DNA of 64,000 nt from Hyphomonadaceae bacterium. Its GTDB lineage: Bacteria; Pseudomonadota; Alphaproteobacteria; Caulobacterales; Hyphomonadaceae. How positions within the stretch are numbered: the first letter of the stretch is position 1; the number at the start of each line of letters is the position of its first letter. The position numbers and the translations under genes were made by a program. The stretch spans positions 1-64,000 of the forward strand of contig JALHLU010000012.1 in the NCBI GenBank assembly GCA_022844345.1, given 5' to 3'. Below, piece after piece: positions 25,618 through 35,430 of this stretch. The notes under the pieces were generated by a model. The model ran no database searches and was not told the DNA's origin. It worked only from the letters and a program-made list of their open reading frames with translations.

Positions 25618-25679
25618 TATTGTTTCCTCCCGAGAGTCGGCGGCCAACCTACCAAGCCAGCGGCACAGGGCGAGTGCGA

Positions 25680-26837
25680 CTAGTCGCCGTTCTTGTCAAA
25701 TCTCAGCGGATCGAAAGCGGCCGCCAGCGGGCTCACTTTCCCGTCAATCGCCTGCTCGGCGACAAGTTCGGCCGTCGCAGGCGCCAGCAGCACGCCATTC
25801 CTGAAATGCCCAAGCGCCGCAAACACGCCGGGAATCGCCGTCTGCCCGATCATCGGCGCATCATCCGGCGTCCCCGGCCTGATCCCGGCCCACACGGTCA
25901 GCTCCGCGGCCGTCCCTATCGCCGGCGCAACCGCCGCCCCGCGCCTGCGCAAATCCTCGATAGCCTTGCGGTCAATCTCCACATCCTGCCGCCCGCGTTC
26001 AGCTGTCGCCCCCACCAGCGTCCAGCGCGCCTTGGGCGCAATATAGACGTCGCGCGTGTGGATCACATGCCGCGGCGCGCGTGAGGCCGGCGCCAGAGCA
26101 AGCATCTGCCCCTTCACTGGCACAGACGCAGGAAGTCCGTGCGGCAGGTTTGCGCCGCGCGGACCAACAAACTCCGGCAACGCCCCCGCGCCAGTTGCCA
26201 GCACGATGCGGCTGAAGCGATCGCCATCCGGCAACCGGAAGGAAGCTCCGCCTGTAACGCGATCAATCCTGCGGCCCAGCCTGATGCCCACGCCCTGCCG
26301 CGACAGCGCAGCCCCCAGGCGCTGCAAAGCCAGCGAGGCATCCACATGCCTGTCCTCAGGCAACAGCATGCCGCCGTGAAGATCATCGGCCAGCGCCGGC
26401 TCCAGGCGCTGCATCTCCGCCGCCGTAAGCCGCTGCACCGGCAGGCCCCGCGCCTGACAGGCCGCAGCCAGCGCCTCGGCCCATTCCACCTCGCCCGCCG
26501 TGCGCGCCACCACCAGCGCGCCCTCGCTGGAAAACTCCATCCCGCCGCCCGCCAGCCGCTCCACGCGCGCTGCAAAGTCCGGCCAGATCATCCCGGCATG
26601 CCGCGCCAGCGCCGCCAGTGCGCGCTGATCCTCCTCCCCGGCCCATTCGAAGGCCGCGCCCAGCATCCCTGCCGACCGGATGGTCGCCCCCGCCCCCAGA
26701 TCCGTGCCCGAGTCGTAGACCACGACCTCCGCCCCGCGCGCCCGCAACTCGAGCGCCGTAGCAAGCCCGATAATCCCGGCCCCGATGACGGCGATGCGCA
26801 GCGTCGCGGATTTCACTGGAGAGGCAGGAGGCGGCAT
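25680..26837 (-). CDS. FAD-dependent oxidoreductase, DadA/ThiO-like amine oxidase
   Basis: D-amino-acid/glycine-oxidase-type flavoprotein of 385 residues. The FAD-binding start is IAVIGAGIIGLATALELRARG followed by a strand ending VVVYDSG. The C-terminal FAD site is AGIRPGTPDDAPMIG and ALGHFRNGVLLAPATAELVAE. Such enzymes oxidise a C-N bond, as in glycine oxidase for thiazole synthesis or D-amino-acid deamination. No thiamin genes are adjacent. ATG 26837 gives a tight N-terminus. Confidence 0.88.
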   Translation of the reverse strand: MPPPASPVKSATLRIAVIGAGIIGLATALELRARGAEVVVYDSGTDLGAGATIRSAGMLGAAFEWAGEEDQRALAALARHAGMIWPDFAARVERLAGGGMEFSSEGALVVARTAGEVEWAEALAAACQARGLPVQRLTAAEMQRLEPALADDLHGGMLLPEDRHVDASLALQRLGAALSRQGVGIRLGRRIDRVTGGASFRLPDGDRFSRIVLATGAGALPEFVGPRGANLPHGLPASVPVKGQMLALAPASRAPRHVIHTRDVYIAPKARWTLVGATAERGRQDVEIDRKAIEDLRRRGAAVAPAIGTAAELTVWAGIRPGTPDDAPMIGQTAIPGVFAALGHFRNGVLLAPATAELVAEQAIDGKVSPLAAAFDPLRFDKNGD

Positions 26838-27006
26838 GCGGTCTCTATATAGCCTCGCGCCCGCGCGGCCAGATGGCACGAGGTCCCCCCGCGATGACCT
26901 GTTCGCAGGCGCATGATTTTCACGCGCAATCTTACGCTAGCTCGCAAGTGCGAACATATCGGTATCATTTTGAACGGAAGAAGTGCGGGACCGTGCCCCT
27001 GAGGAA

Positions 27007-27402
27007 CTACGCGCTCAGCGCGCCGGCCTCAAAGCCGCGTCCACGCTGGCGCTCGACGCGCCAGAAAACGAGGAAACGAGCGGCATGATCGCGGTCCTGG
27101 AAAACCAGTTTCCGGCGCATCTCACCGCCAGCGAACTCAGTCATCATCATGATGTCCGGCGCATCGCCTGAATCAGTCGAAAGCCCTGATTCCACAGCCC
27201 ATTTTGCGAATGCATCGATCGCGTTCGATAGCAGGGACGAATCCCGGCTTTCCTCTGCACTGATCTGGACAACGACTTCAGACATTGCGCCTTCGGAGCC
27301 CCATTCATCGCCTCCCAACGCCGCTGCAGTCCAGACGTTCCCGTCAGGTCCCGCGCGCGCGAAAAGCGCCGCCACCACCCCTGCCAGCAAGACCTGCGCC
27401 AT
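27007..27402 (-). CDS. Hypothetical protein
   Basis: Not recognised. The frame is open from 27471; ATG 27402 (131 residues) and ATG 27285 (92 residues) are both possible. The C-terminal part reads like a real small alpha/beta protein (MSEVVVQISAEESRDSSLL, FAKWAVESGL, RRKLVFQDRDHAARFLVFWR). Base composition from about 26.88 to 27.5 kb looks less GC-biased at third positions than the flanks, and the overlapping plus-strand frame is Ser/Pro-rich and implausible. This may be a recently acquired or fast-evolving gene. Confidence 0.45.
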   Translation of the reverse strand: MAQVLLAGVVAALFARAGPDGNVWTAAALGGDEWGSEGAMSEVVVQISAEESRDSSLLSNAIDAFAKWAVESGLSTDSGDAPDIMMMTEFAGGEMRRKLVFQDRDHAARFLVFWRVERQRGRGFEAGALSA

Positions 27403-27530
27403 GAGTTCCGGCTTGAGGCCTCGCTGCAATGCAACAAAGCAGGACATTACCCAGCCGTCACGGAGATTCAACCCCGTGGCGTATCGTGGGAACTCGCGCG
27501 CCCGGCACGTTAGTTTTCAGCGCTTTCGCC

Positions 27531-28556
27531 TTACCGGCCAATTCTCTGGCGGGCGATCGCGTCCGCCACGCGGTTGGTCGCCTTGCCCTCGCGCTGGGCC
27601 TGGTCGAGCACTTCGCCCAGCGTCTCCATCAGGCGCTGCACCTTGCCCTCGACCCAGGCCGGGTCATAGACGCCCGAAATCTCGGCCGCGACATTGATGA
27701 TCCCGCCGCCATTGATGACATAGTCGGGCGCATAGAGGATGCCGCGCTCCTTCACCTTCTCGCCCATGTCCGGCGTCGACAGCTGGTTGTTGGCCCCGCC
27801 AGCGATCACCCTCGCCTTCAGGCGCGGCAGCGTCTCGGGATTGATGATCGCACCCAGCGCGCACGGCGAGAATATATCCGCCGCCACGTCGTAGATGTCT
27901 CCCGGCGCCACAACGCCCGCGCCGGTGTCCTTCGCGACTTGCGCCAGCGCTTCCTGGTTCACATCGGTGATCGTCAGCTTCGCGCCCGCCTTCGCCAGAT
28001 GCCCGCACACATACGCGCCCACATGCCCCACGCCCTGCACCGCAACGTGCCGGCCATTGAGATCGTCCCCGCCAAACGCACGCAGCGCCGCCGCCTTGAT
28101 GCCAAGGAATACGCCCCGCGCCGTCACCGGCGAAGGATCGCCACTCTTGCCCGGCAGGCCCGCGACGAACTTCGTCTCTTCTGCCGCATGCGCCATGTCA
28201 TGCACCGACACGCCGACGTCTTCAGCTGACCAGTACTTGCCGTTCAGCGTCGCGATCGCACGGCCCAGCGCGCGGAACAGCTCCGGCGTTTTCTCTGTTT
28301 TCGAGTTGCCCCAGATCACCGCCTTGCCCCCGCCCAGCGGCAGGTCAGCCATCGCGTTCTTGTAGCTCATGCCCTCCGACAGGCGCAGAGCATCCACGAG
28401 CGCATCGTCCGACGTCGTATAATTCCACATCCGGCATCCGCCCGCCGCCGGCCCAAGCGCGGTCGAGTGGATCGCAATGATCGCGCGCAGCCCGGTCTTG
28501 GCGTCAAAGAAATGGTGAACGCTCTCGTGGCCCGCAAAGGCCGCCTTGTCGAACAT
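27531..28556 (-). CDS. Leu/Phe/Val-type amino acid dehydrogenase
   Basis: NAD-dependent oxidative deaminase of 341 residues, Glu/Leu/Phe/Val dehydrogenase family. The catalytic-Lys motif is in LPLGGGKAVIWG. The substrate pocket has LGPAAGGCRMWNY and AEDVGVSVHDM, and the Rossmann domain HVAVQGVGHVGAYVCGHLAK. The size fits leucine/phenylalanine dehydrogenases rather than glutamate dehydrogenase (about 450). ATG 28556 is preceded by GGAG. It converts a branched or aromatic amino acid to the 2-keto acid and ammonia. The exact substrate is not resolved. Confidence 0.92.
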   Translation of the reverse strand: MFDKAAFAGHESVHHFFDAKTGLRAIIAIHSTALGPAAGGCRMWNYTTSDDALVDALRLSEGMSYKNAMADLPLGGGKAVIWGNSKTEKTPELFRALGRAIATLNGKYWSAEDVGVSVHDMAHAAEETKFVAGLPGKSGDPSPVTARGVFLGIKAAALRAFGGDDLNGRHVAVQGVGHVGAYVCGHLAKAGAKLTITDVNQEALAQVAKDTGAGVVAPGDIYDVAADIFSPCALGAIINPETLPRLKARVIAGGANNQLSTPDMGEKVKERGILYAPDYVINGGGIINVAAEISGVYDPAWVEGKVQRLMETLGEVLDQAQREGKATNRVADAIARQRIGR

Positions 28557-28708
28557 GGGAAGCTCCAACGCCCACAGGGGCAAATCATGGGGCGCCGTAT
28601 ACGCCTAACCCCCGCCCCCGTGAACCGCGCGCGACGGCATGAACGTGCGTATCGCCGTGCCTGAATCGAGGTCTCGGCAATGATCTTTCATTGCAGCCAA
28701 CCAACGCT

Positions 28709-28827
28709 TGTCATTCCCGCCGCAGCGGCGCAGCCGCGCAGCCGCGGAGAGCGGGAACCCAGGGGCCAAGCACACCGTTCTCGCAGCCCCTGGGTTCCGG
28801 CTCGCGCTACGCGCGTCCGGAATGACA
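28709..28827. repeat. Nested palindromic repeat, family C
   Basis: Outer ends TGTCATTCC (28709-28717) and GGAATGACA (28819-28827) are inverted. An inner perfect 13-base pair, GGAACCCAGGGGC (28754-28766) with GCCCCTGGGTTCC (28786-28798), forms the main stem. It lies in the gap between two minus-strand genes, downstream of the methyltransferase-like gene. Confidence 0.8.
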
Positions 28828-28862
28828 GGCTGTGGTAATCTCTGAAGAAATTCTACGAGAAA

Positions 28863-29969
28863 TCAGCCCCGATCAAACAACGCGTCCGCCGCGCCCGCAT
28901 CATCCGCGCCGACCACCTGGTCGAGCGCGATCGACAGAAGCCCCGTCTGCGCGGTCTTGTCGGCCACCCAGATGTTGACGTCGAGCGCGCCGCCCTCGAT
29001 GGCCCTCGTCCGCGCGCGCCAGCTCTGCGCTTCCCAAGCCAACTCCTGAAGGAACAACGCGCCCTCGCGGCCCGAAAGCCCACTCGTCGCCGCCTGCTCC
29101 AGCACCTGCGCAAGCTGCGCATAGCCCTGCTTGGCCGCCGCCAACACCAGCGCATTCGCCGAAACCTTGCGCACGGTCTTGAAGCCCGCGAGCATGAGCA
29201 GCTCCTCGATCTCCTGGTCCGTCGCCAGCTGCGGCTCGGCCCAGGCGGACGCGAACGCCTGCGGCGGCGTCTTCTTCGTCCGGCGCGTTGTATCGAGGAA
29301 CACCCAGCGGCCCTTGTCGTCCAGCGCGCGCAGCACGCGGCCAACAAGCCCCGCCTTGTGGTCGGCAAACGCGAACGCCTCGATCGAGACGATGGTCGGC
29401 AGCGCGCCATCCGCAAAGCCGCGCGGACGATCGACTTCGCCCATCGTCACGACCGCGTTGGGCGCGGACTCAGCCAGGCGCGCAACACATTCGCTGCGCC
29501 ATTCGGAGACCAGCGCCCGCCGCCCCGATTGACCCGCGAACGTACTCAGCAAGCCGCCATCGGCGCCGATGAAACCGATATCGCCCGGACCGTCCGCCAG
29601 CTCCAGCGCAGCGTCGATCAGGCGTGTGTCCAGCGCGAATGATCCCGGCGCCAGCCTGCCCTCGCCCCACAGCGTCTCCAGCGCGCGGATACGCACGGCG
29701 GCGCCATTGATAACCTGATTGCGATTGGGCGCCTTGGCCTCGACAACCGCTTCCGCCTCGGCGGCCTGCACGGCTTCCACAGCGGGCCTTGATTCCGGCG
29801 CGGGCGTCTTGTCTGCAGGTTGCGCCGCAGCAACCCCAGCCGGCTTGTCGCCCGCCTCGGCTCCGCCTTCCGCGCCCGCTTCGGCTGGCGCATAGTCGCG
29901 ACCATTCCACCAGGCGCCGAAACGCCCGGCGATGTCGCCGCCAGCCAGTTTTTTCACCTGCGCAAGCAT
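28863..29969 (-). CDS. Methyltransferase-fold-like hypothetical protein
   Basis: A 368-residue cytoplasmic protein. The first 80 residues are Ala/Glu-rich low complexity after a short start (MLAQVKKLAGGDIAGRFGAW). The rest follows a Rossmann methyltransferase pattern: DIGFIGADGGLLSTF in the glycine-rich loop position, RALVSEWRSECVARL, then TIVSIEAFAFADHKAGLVGRV and a GRWVFLDTTRR strand. The glycine-rich loop is non-canonical, so S-adenosylmethionine binding is uncertain. A C-terminal helical region (WEAQSWRARTRAIEGG) is typical of some small-molecule methyltransferases. Function unknown. Confidence 0.65.
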   Translation of the reverse strand: MLAQVKKLAGGDIAGRFGAWWNGRDYAPAEAGAEGGAEAGDKPAGVAAAQPADKTPAPESRPAVEAVQAAEAEAVVEAKAPNRNQVINGAAVRIRALETLWGEGRLAPGSFALDTRLIDAALELADGPGDIGFIGADGGLLSTFAGQSGRRALVSEWRSECVARLAESAPNAVVTMGEVDRPRGFADGALPTIVSIEAFAFADHKAGLVGRVLRALDDKGRWVFLDTTRRTKKTPPQAFASAWAEPQLATDQEIEELLMLAGFKTVRKVSANALVLAAAKQGYAQLAQVLEQAATSGLSGREGALFLQELAWEAQSWRARTRAIEGGALDVNIWVADKTAQTGLLSIALDQVVGADDAGAADALFDRG

Positions 29970-30059
29970 CCCGCGCGAAAGCCCTCAGACCTTGCCCCTA
30001 GCCAAGGCTCAACCTACGCGGCTTTGGTTAATTTTCGGGCATAGCCAGAGGGTTGAATT

Positions 30060-31145
30060 TCAACGGTTTGAGGCCGTCTGCGTCCCTCTGTCGGGGTTAT
30101 TCCGGGGGCCCCACGGCAACTCCGGCGCTCCCGAGGGCAGCTGATTCCCCGGCGCCCGCACGAAGGCCAGAATATCCCGCCACACTGTCTCGGCCTGAAG
30201 GTCGTTCATCAGCATGTGATACCCGTCCGCGTAATAGGCCGTGCGGATATGCTCCGGCATCTTCTCCGCCGCGCGCTTCACGCCATCGGGCAGGATCACC
30301 TCGTCTTTCGCCCCATACAACATCAGCGTCGGCACCTCGGCTGGAAGGCCGCCGATCTTGTCGTCGGCCTCCTCCATGATCGAGACGACGCCATAGACGC
30401 TGTCGATCCGGTTCGACTTCTGCACCAGCGGATTGAACCACATCTCGCGCAGCTTCTCCCGGTTGTCCGTCGTCACCACGCGCACGCCCTCGGGCGGGAC
30501 GACGACCCAGTCGGGCCGCACGTGCGAGGACACCCACAGGCTCGCGCCATAAAGCCAGGGCAGTGTCTGCCACCCGCGCAGCCCCGGCGCCGACAGGATC
30601 AGCGCATCCGCGTCGGGCGGATCGTCCTCGGCGAACGCCGTGATCGCCATCGCCCCGCCCATGCTCTCGCCCACCACCGCGATCTTCGCCTGCGGATGCC
30701 GCGCGCGCGCGACCGCCACCGCCGTATCGAGATCGCGCCGCATCACGTCATGCTGCGGCCACACCATCCACCCGGGAGACCGCCCGAACCCGCGCTGGTC
30801 GTACGCATAGACAGCCGCGCCCTGCGAGGCCCACCACGCGCCCGCGGATTTGAACGTCCCCGCATAGTCATTCATGCCGTGAACCGCGACGAGCACCACA
30901 TCCGGCTCTTCACGATAGACCGCCGCCGAAGCCGCACACGCATCGGCGCGCACCGCCACGATCCCCGCGCCCGCATCACACGGACCCAGCCCCACGCCCG
31001 CCCGCGCCCGCGGCTCATGGACATCAAGCCCCAGCCTCGCCCCATCGAACGAGGTAAACACATTCCCCGAGAACCCGGGGGGATCCGGCTGCTCAATCTG
31101 CAGCGCGCCCTGCTGCAAGGGGGCGCAGGCGGAGATGACAAGCAT
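30060..31145 (-). CDS. Alpha/beta hydrolase, monoacylglycerol-lipase-like
   Basis: Serine hydrolase of about 361 residues with the Hydrolase_4 layout. The oxyanion loop is AVHGMNDYAG, the nucleophile elbow is GESMG (VVGESMGGAM), the Asp strand is LMLYGAKDEVILP and the His is in ADGYHMLMND. It begins MLVISAC, where VISAC looks like a lipobox, but ATG 31145 leaves almost no signal. A CTG at 31178 would supply an ideal lipoprotein signal (LQRACFPLSAMLVISAC) with GGAGG from the adjacent repeat, so the true start may be non-canonical. It probably acts on lipid esters at the envelope. Confidence 0.85.
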   Translation of the reverse strand: MLVISACAPLQQGALQIEQPDPPGFSGNVFTSFDGARLGLDVHEPRARAGVGLGPCDAGAGIVAVRADACAASAAVYREEPDVVLVAVHGMNDYAGTFKSAGAWWASQGAAVYAYDQRGFGRSPGWMVWPQHDVMRRDLDTAVAVARARHPQAKIAVVGESMGGAMAITAFAEDDPPDADALILSAPGLRGWQTLPWLYGASLWVSSHVRPDWVVVPPEGVRVVTTDNREKLREMWFNPLVQKSNRIDSVYGVVSIMEEADDKIGGLPAEVPTLMLYGAKDEVILPDGVKRAAEKMPEHIRTAYYADGYHMLMNDLQAETVWRDILAFVRAPGNQLPSGAPELPWGPRNNPDRGTQTASNR

Positions 31146-31185
31146 TGCGGAGAGCGGAAAACACGCCCGCTGAAGCAGACCCCCA

Positions 31186-31291
31186 CCTGTCCTCCCCCTT
31201 TCAGGGGGAGGAACTCGAACAGCGTCACCGCTCTTGAGCGCACGGAAAGCAGGCGCAACATGGTCCCTCCCCCTGAAAGGGGGAGGACAGG
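31186..31291. repeat. 26-base perfect inverted repeat, family D
   Basis: Positions 31186-31211 and 31266-31291 are exact reverse complements over 26 bases, with core CTCCCCCTTTCAGGGGGAG that is itself nearly palindromic. The 54-base spacer has no gene. It lies in the 285-base divergent gap between the hydrolase and pirin genes. Its left arm supplies the GGAGG next to the putative CTG start of the hydrolase. Confidence 0.85.
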
Positions 31292-31430
31292 CGGGAGTCT
31301 CTCGCGTCACGCGCGGGCGCACGCGACGGCTCTCCCCCAACGTCCCGATCGCAATAGCTTCATCCATCCGCATACTTTGCCCCGAAGCCCGCGCGCGTCC
31401 ATACTGAACTGCACACGCGAAAGGTTCCCG

Positions 31431-32381
31431 ATGTCCGACCCCGTCCAACTGATGATCGAGGCGCGCGAGCGCGACATTGGCGGTTTTTCCGTGCGCCGGC
31501 TCCTGCCCCACGCGAAGCGCCGCAATGTCGGCCCCTTCGTCTTCTTCGATCATCTTGGCCCAGCCGTTTTTCCGCCCGGCAAGGGCATCGACGTGCGCTC
31601 CCATCCTCATATCGGCCTCGCCACCGTCACCTGGCTGTTCGAAGGCGCACTCGATCACCGCGACAGCCTCGGCACGCAGAAGACCATCCGTCCCGGCGCC
31701 GTGAACTGGATGACCGCCGGCCGCGGCATCGTCCACTCCGAACGCACCCCGCCCTCCGAACGCGCCGCTGGCCACACCATCGAGGCGATCCAGACCTGGG
31801 TCGCCCTGCCGCTCTCGCACGAAACGCAGGAACCAACCTTCCAGCACTATCCCGCCGACGTCCTCCCCCGCATCTCCGCAGGCCAGGCAACCGGCGTCCT
31901 GATCTCGGGCGCCGCCTATGGCCAGCGCTCGCCCGTCAAATTCCCGGCTGGCATCTGCCAGCTCACGCTCACCGCCAGCGCCGACACCGCCATTGATGTC
32001 CCGGATGTGCCGGAACTCTGCCTCTATGTCGTCTCGGGCGAAGCTCAGATCGAGGGCGACACGCTAGCCGGCGGCATGATGGCGATCCTCGCGCCGGACT
32101 TTATCGGCCCCATCAGGCTCAAGGCCGGAACCCGCATCATGCTCGCCGGCGGTGATCCGCTCGATGCGCCCCGCCATCTCGACTGGAACTTCGTCGCCTC
32201 ATCGAAGGAGCTGCTCGCCCAGGCCGCAGCAGACTGGCGCGCCTCCATCGCTGCGGGCTTCACCGGCTCGCACTTCACCCAGCCCCCCGGCGAAACCGCC
32301 TGGATCCCCCTCCCCGGCGACCCCCAGCCCCCCGGCATGGACCACATTCCGGACGACCACGACGAAGAGTGGGAGAGCTGA
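31431..32381 (+). CDS. Pirin family protein
   Basis: Bicupin protein of 316 residues. The N-terminal cupin carries the metal-binding motif in VRSHPHIGLATVTWLFEG and later GRGIVHSERTP (His, His, His, Glu). The pirin signature RDIGGFSVRRLLPHAKRRNVGPFVFFDHLGP is at the start (split here as RDIGGFSVRRLLP and GPFVFFDHLGP). The C-terminal cupin ends in a Pro/Asp-rich tail. Bacterial pirins act as quercetinase-like dioxygenases or redox regulators; the role here is unknown. AAAGG precedes ATG 31431. Confidence 0.92.
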   Translation: MSDPVQLMIEARERDIGGFSVRRLLPHAKRRNVGPFVFFDHLGPAVFPPGKGIDVRSHPHIGLATVTWLFEGALDHRDSLGTQKTIRPGAVNWMTAGRGIVHSERTPPSERAAGHTIEAIQTWVALPLSHETQEPTFQHYPADVLPRISAGQATGVLISGAAYGQRSPVKFPAGICQLTLTASADTAIDVPDVPELCLYVVSGEAQIEGDTLAGGMMAILAPDFIGPIRLKAGTRIMLAGGDPLDAPRHLDWNFVASSKELLAQAAADWRASIAAGFTGSHFTQPPGETAWIPLPGDPQPPGMDHIPDDHDEEWES

Positions 32382-32470
32382 AGCCACCGCCCCCGCCCAC
32401 CACGGGCATTTCCACCCCTTGCCCCACGGCCATGCGCGGATAATGTCCCCCGCAATCGGAGGAGTTGCGG

Positions 32471-34183
<1,713 letters not shown>

Positions 34184-34205
34184 GACTCAACACACACGAA
34201 TCGAC

Positions 34206-34238
34206 AAAGGGCGGAGCAGCAATGCTCCGCCCTTTTTT
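34206..34238 (+). terminator. Rho-independent terminator of the M28 peptidase gene
   Basis: A 13-bp perfect stem, AAAGGGCGGAGCA (34206-34218) with TGCTCCGCCCTTT (34223-34235), has a GCAA loop and runs into TTTTTT. The A-rich left side lets it work on the minus strand too, though the next minus-strand gene ends at 34424. Confidence 0.92.
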
Positions 34239-34267
34239 GTCTTGGTGGTCATCCTCCCCCTGGCGGC

Positions 34268-34387
34268 GTCATCCTCGGGCAAGCCGAAGACGCATCCCGA
34301 GGATGTCGGTTGAGTACGACGAGGGGAACAACGACGTATCCCAACGCCGCTCGCAACCGGGATCCCCGGCACAAGGCCGAGGATGAC
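34268..34387. repeat. Palindromic repeat with GTCATCCTCGG ends, family E
   Basis: GTCATCCTCGG (34268-34278) and CCGAGGATGAC (34377-34387) are inverted ends. Internal copies of ATCC/GGAT hairpins occur, for example ATCCTCGGG with CCCGAGGAT near 34296-34304. It occupies the gap between convergent genes after the M28 terminator. Confidence 0.75.
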
Positions 34388-34423
34388 CCCGCTAATGTGG
34401 CGAGGATCGCTGCGATCCGCCCC

Positions 34424-34882
34424 CTACACCGCCCGCGTCATGAACCAGCTGAACGGATCATCTCTGTAATCCCCAAACGGCCCACACATCACAAACCCCG
34501 CGCTCTCATAAAGCCGGATCGCCGGCGCGAACGCTTCCGTCGACCCGGTCTCGAGCCACAGCGCCTTCAGCCCCATCCCACGCGCCTCAGCGAGAATATG
34601 CTCCAGCATCGCCCGCCCCGCGCCGCGCCCGAGAAACGCATCCGCCACCCGCATCGACTTGATCTCACCATTGGCGCCATCAAGCACCTTCAGCGCGCCC
34701 ATGCAGGCGATCTCATCCCCCATCCACCCCGACCAGAACACCACGCCCGGTTGCCGCAGCTTGTCGAGATCGAACGCATGCACGCTGCACGCCGGAGAGT
34801 TCTCATGCATCCCCGCCAGATGCCGCTTCACGAGCGCCTGCGTGGCTTCGCCGGAAAGATCGTCGATGCGAAACTCAATCAT
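34424..34882 (-). CDS. GNAT-family N-acetyltransferase
   Basis: Acetyl-CoA-dependent acyltransferase of 152 residues. The pyrophosphate-binding motif A is MRVADAFLGRGAGRAMLEHI (R/Q-x-x-G-x-G/A). Downstream LETGSTEAFAPAIRLYESAGF is the usual motif B, resembling small-molecule or peptide acetyltransferases of the ElaA/YjaB type. Its ATG overlaps the upstream GNAT stop by one base (TGATG), so the two are translationally coupled. Confidence 0.88.
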   Translation of the reverse strand: MIEFRIDDLSGEATQALVKRHLAGMHENSPACSVHAFDLDKLRQPGVVFWSGWMGDEIACMGALKVLDGANGEIKSMRVADAFLGRGAGRAMLEHILAEARGMGLKALWLETGSTEAFAPAIRLYESAGFVMCGPFGDYRDDPFSWFMTRAV

Positions 34883-35400
34883 CAATATCCCCCACCAGAA
34901 CGCGGCAACGCATAGACATTCCGTGACAGCCCATCCGGAAACACCTCACGCGCAATGACCCGTCCGCCCAGCTTGAGCGCAAGGCTCCGCGCCGCGACGT
35001 TCTCGTCATTCATGTGCGTCTCGACCTCGTCCCAGCCAAGCTCCCGATAGGCGAAGTCCACCACCGCGCGCGAAGCTTCGAAGGCATACCCGCTGCGTCG
35101 CGCCTCGGGGATGATCCACCAGGTCAGCTCGGATCGCGGCCAGCCATGCGGCCAGAACAGGCCGGCGCCGCCCACCATCTGGCCAGAGCCCTTCACGACA
35201 ACCGCCCACATACCAAAACCGCGCAGACCCCAATGCCCCAGATCGATCGCGAGCCTGCGCCATGCCATCCCCGATGTCAGGGGGCCGCCATAGGCAGCCG
35301 ACGCTTCCGCGCCTGCATAGAACCGCTCGTAAACCGGAAAATCATCCGCGCCCAACGCCCGCAGCACAAGGCGATCCGTCTCGATACACGGCGCTTCCAT
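34882..35400 (-). CDS. GNAT-family acetyltransferase, RimJ/RimL-type
   Basis: A 172-residue protein of the RimJ/L acetyltransferase_3 group. It opens IETDRLVLRALGADDFP and has WWIIPEARRSGYAFEASRAV as the acetyl-CoA site, then HMNDENVAARSLALKLGGR, all family hallmarks. ATG 35400 was chosen for GGGGG upstream. The frame reaches 35430, abutting argS, and the two are likely co-transcribed. Substrate unknown: ribosomal-protein N-termini or small amines. Confidence 0.88.
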   Translation of the reverse strand: MEAPCIETDRLVLRALGADDFPVYERFYAGAEASAAYGGPLTSGMAWRRLAIDLGHWGLRGFGMWAVVVKGSGQMVGGAGLFWPHGWPRSELTWWIIPEARRSGYAFEASRAVVDFAYRELGWDEVETHMNDENVAARSLALKLGGRVIAREVFPDGLSRNVYALPRSGGGY

Positions 35401-35430
35401 CACGACCCCCGCCCGCTCACAGCCGCCCAC

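Noticed and set aside
30216-31430. 400-residue upstream extension of pirin
   Set aside because: Arg/His-rich antisense of the hydrolase; pirin homology starts at 31431.
31146-31847. N-terminal extension of the lipase-like hydrolase to 31847
   Set aside because: It runs antisense through the pirin gene and the inverted repeat; only the part after the lipobox looks like protein.
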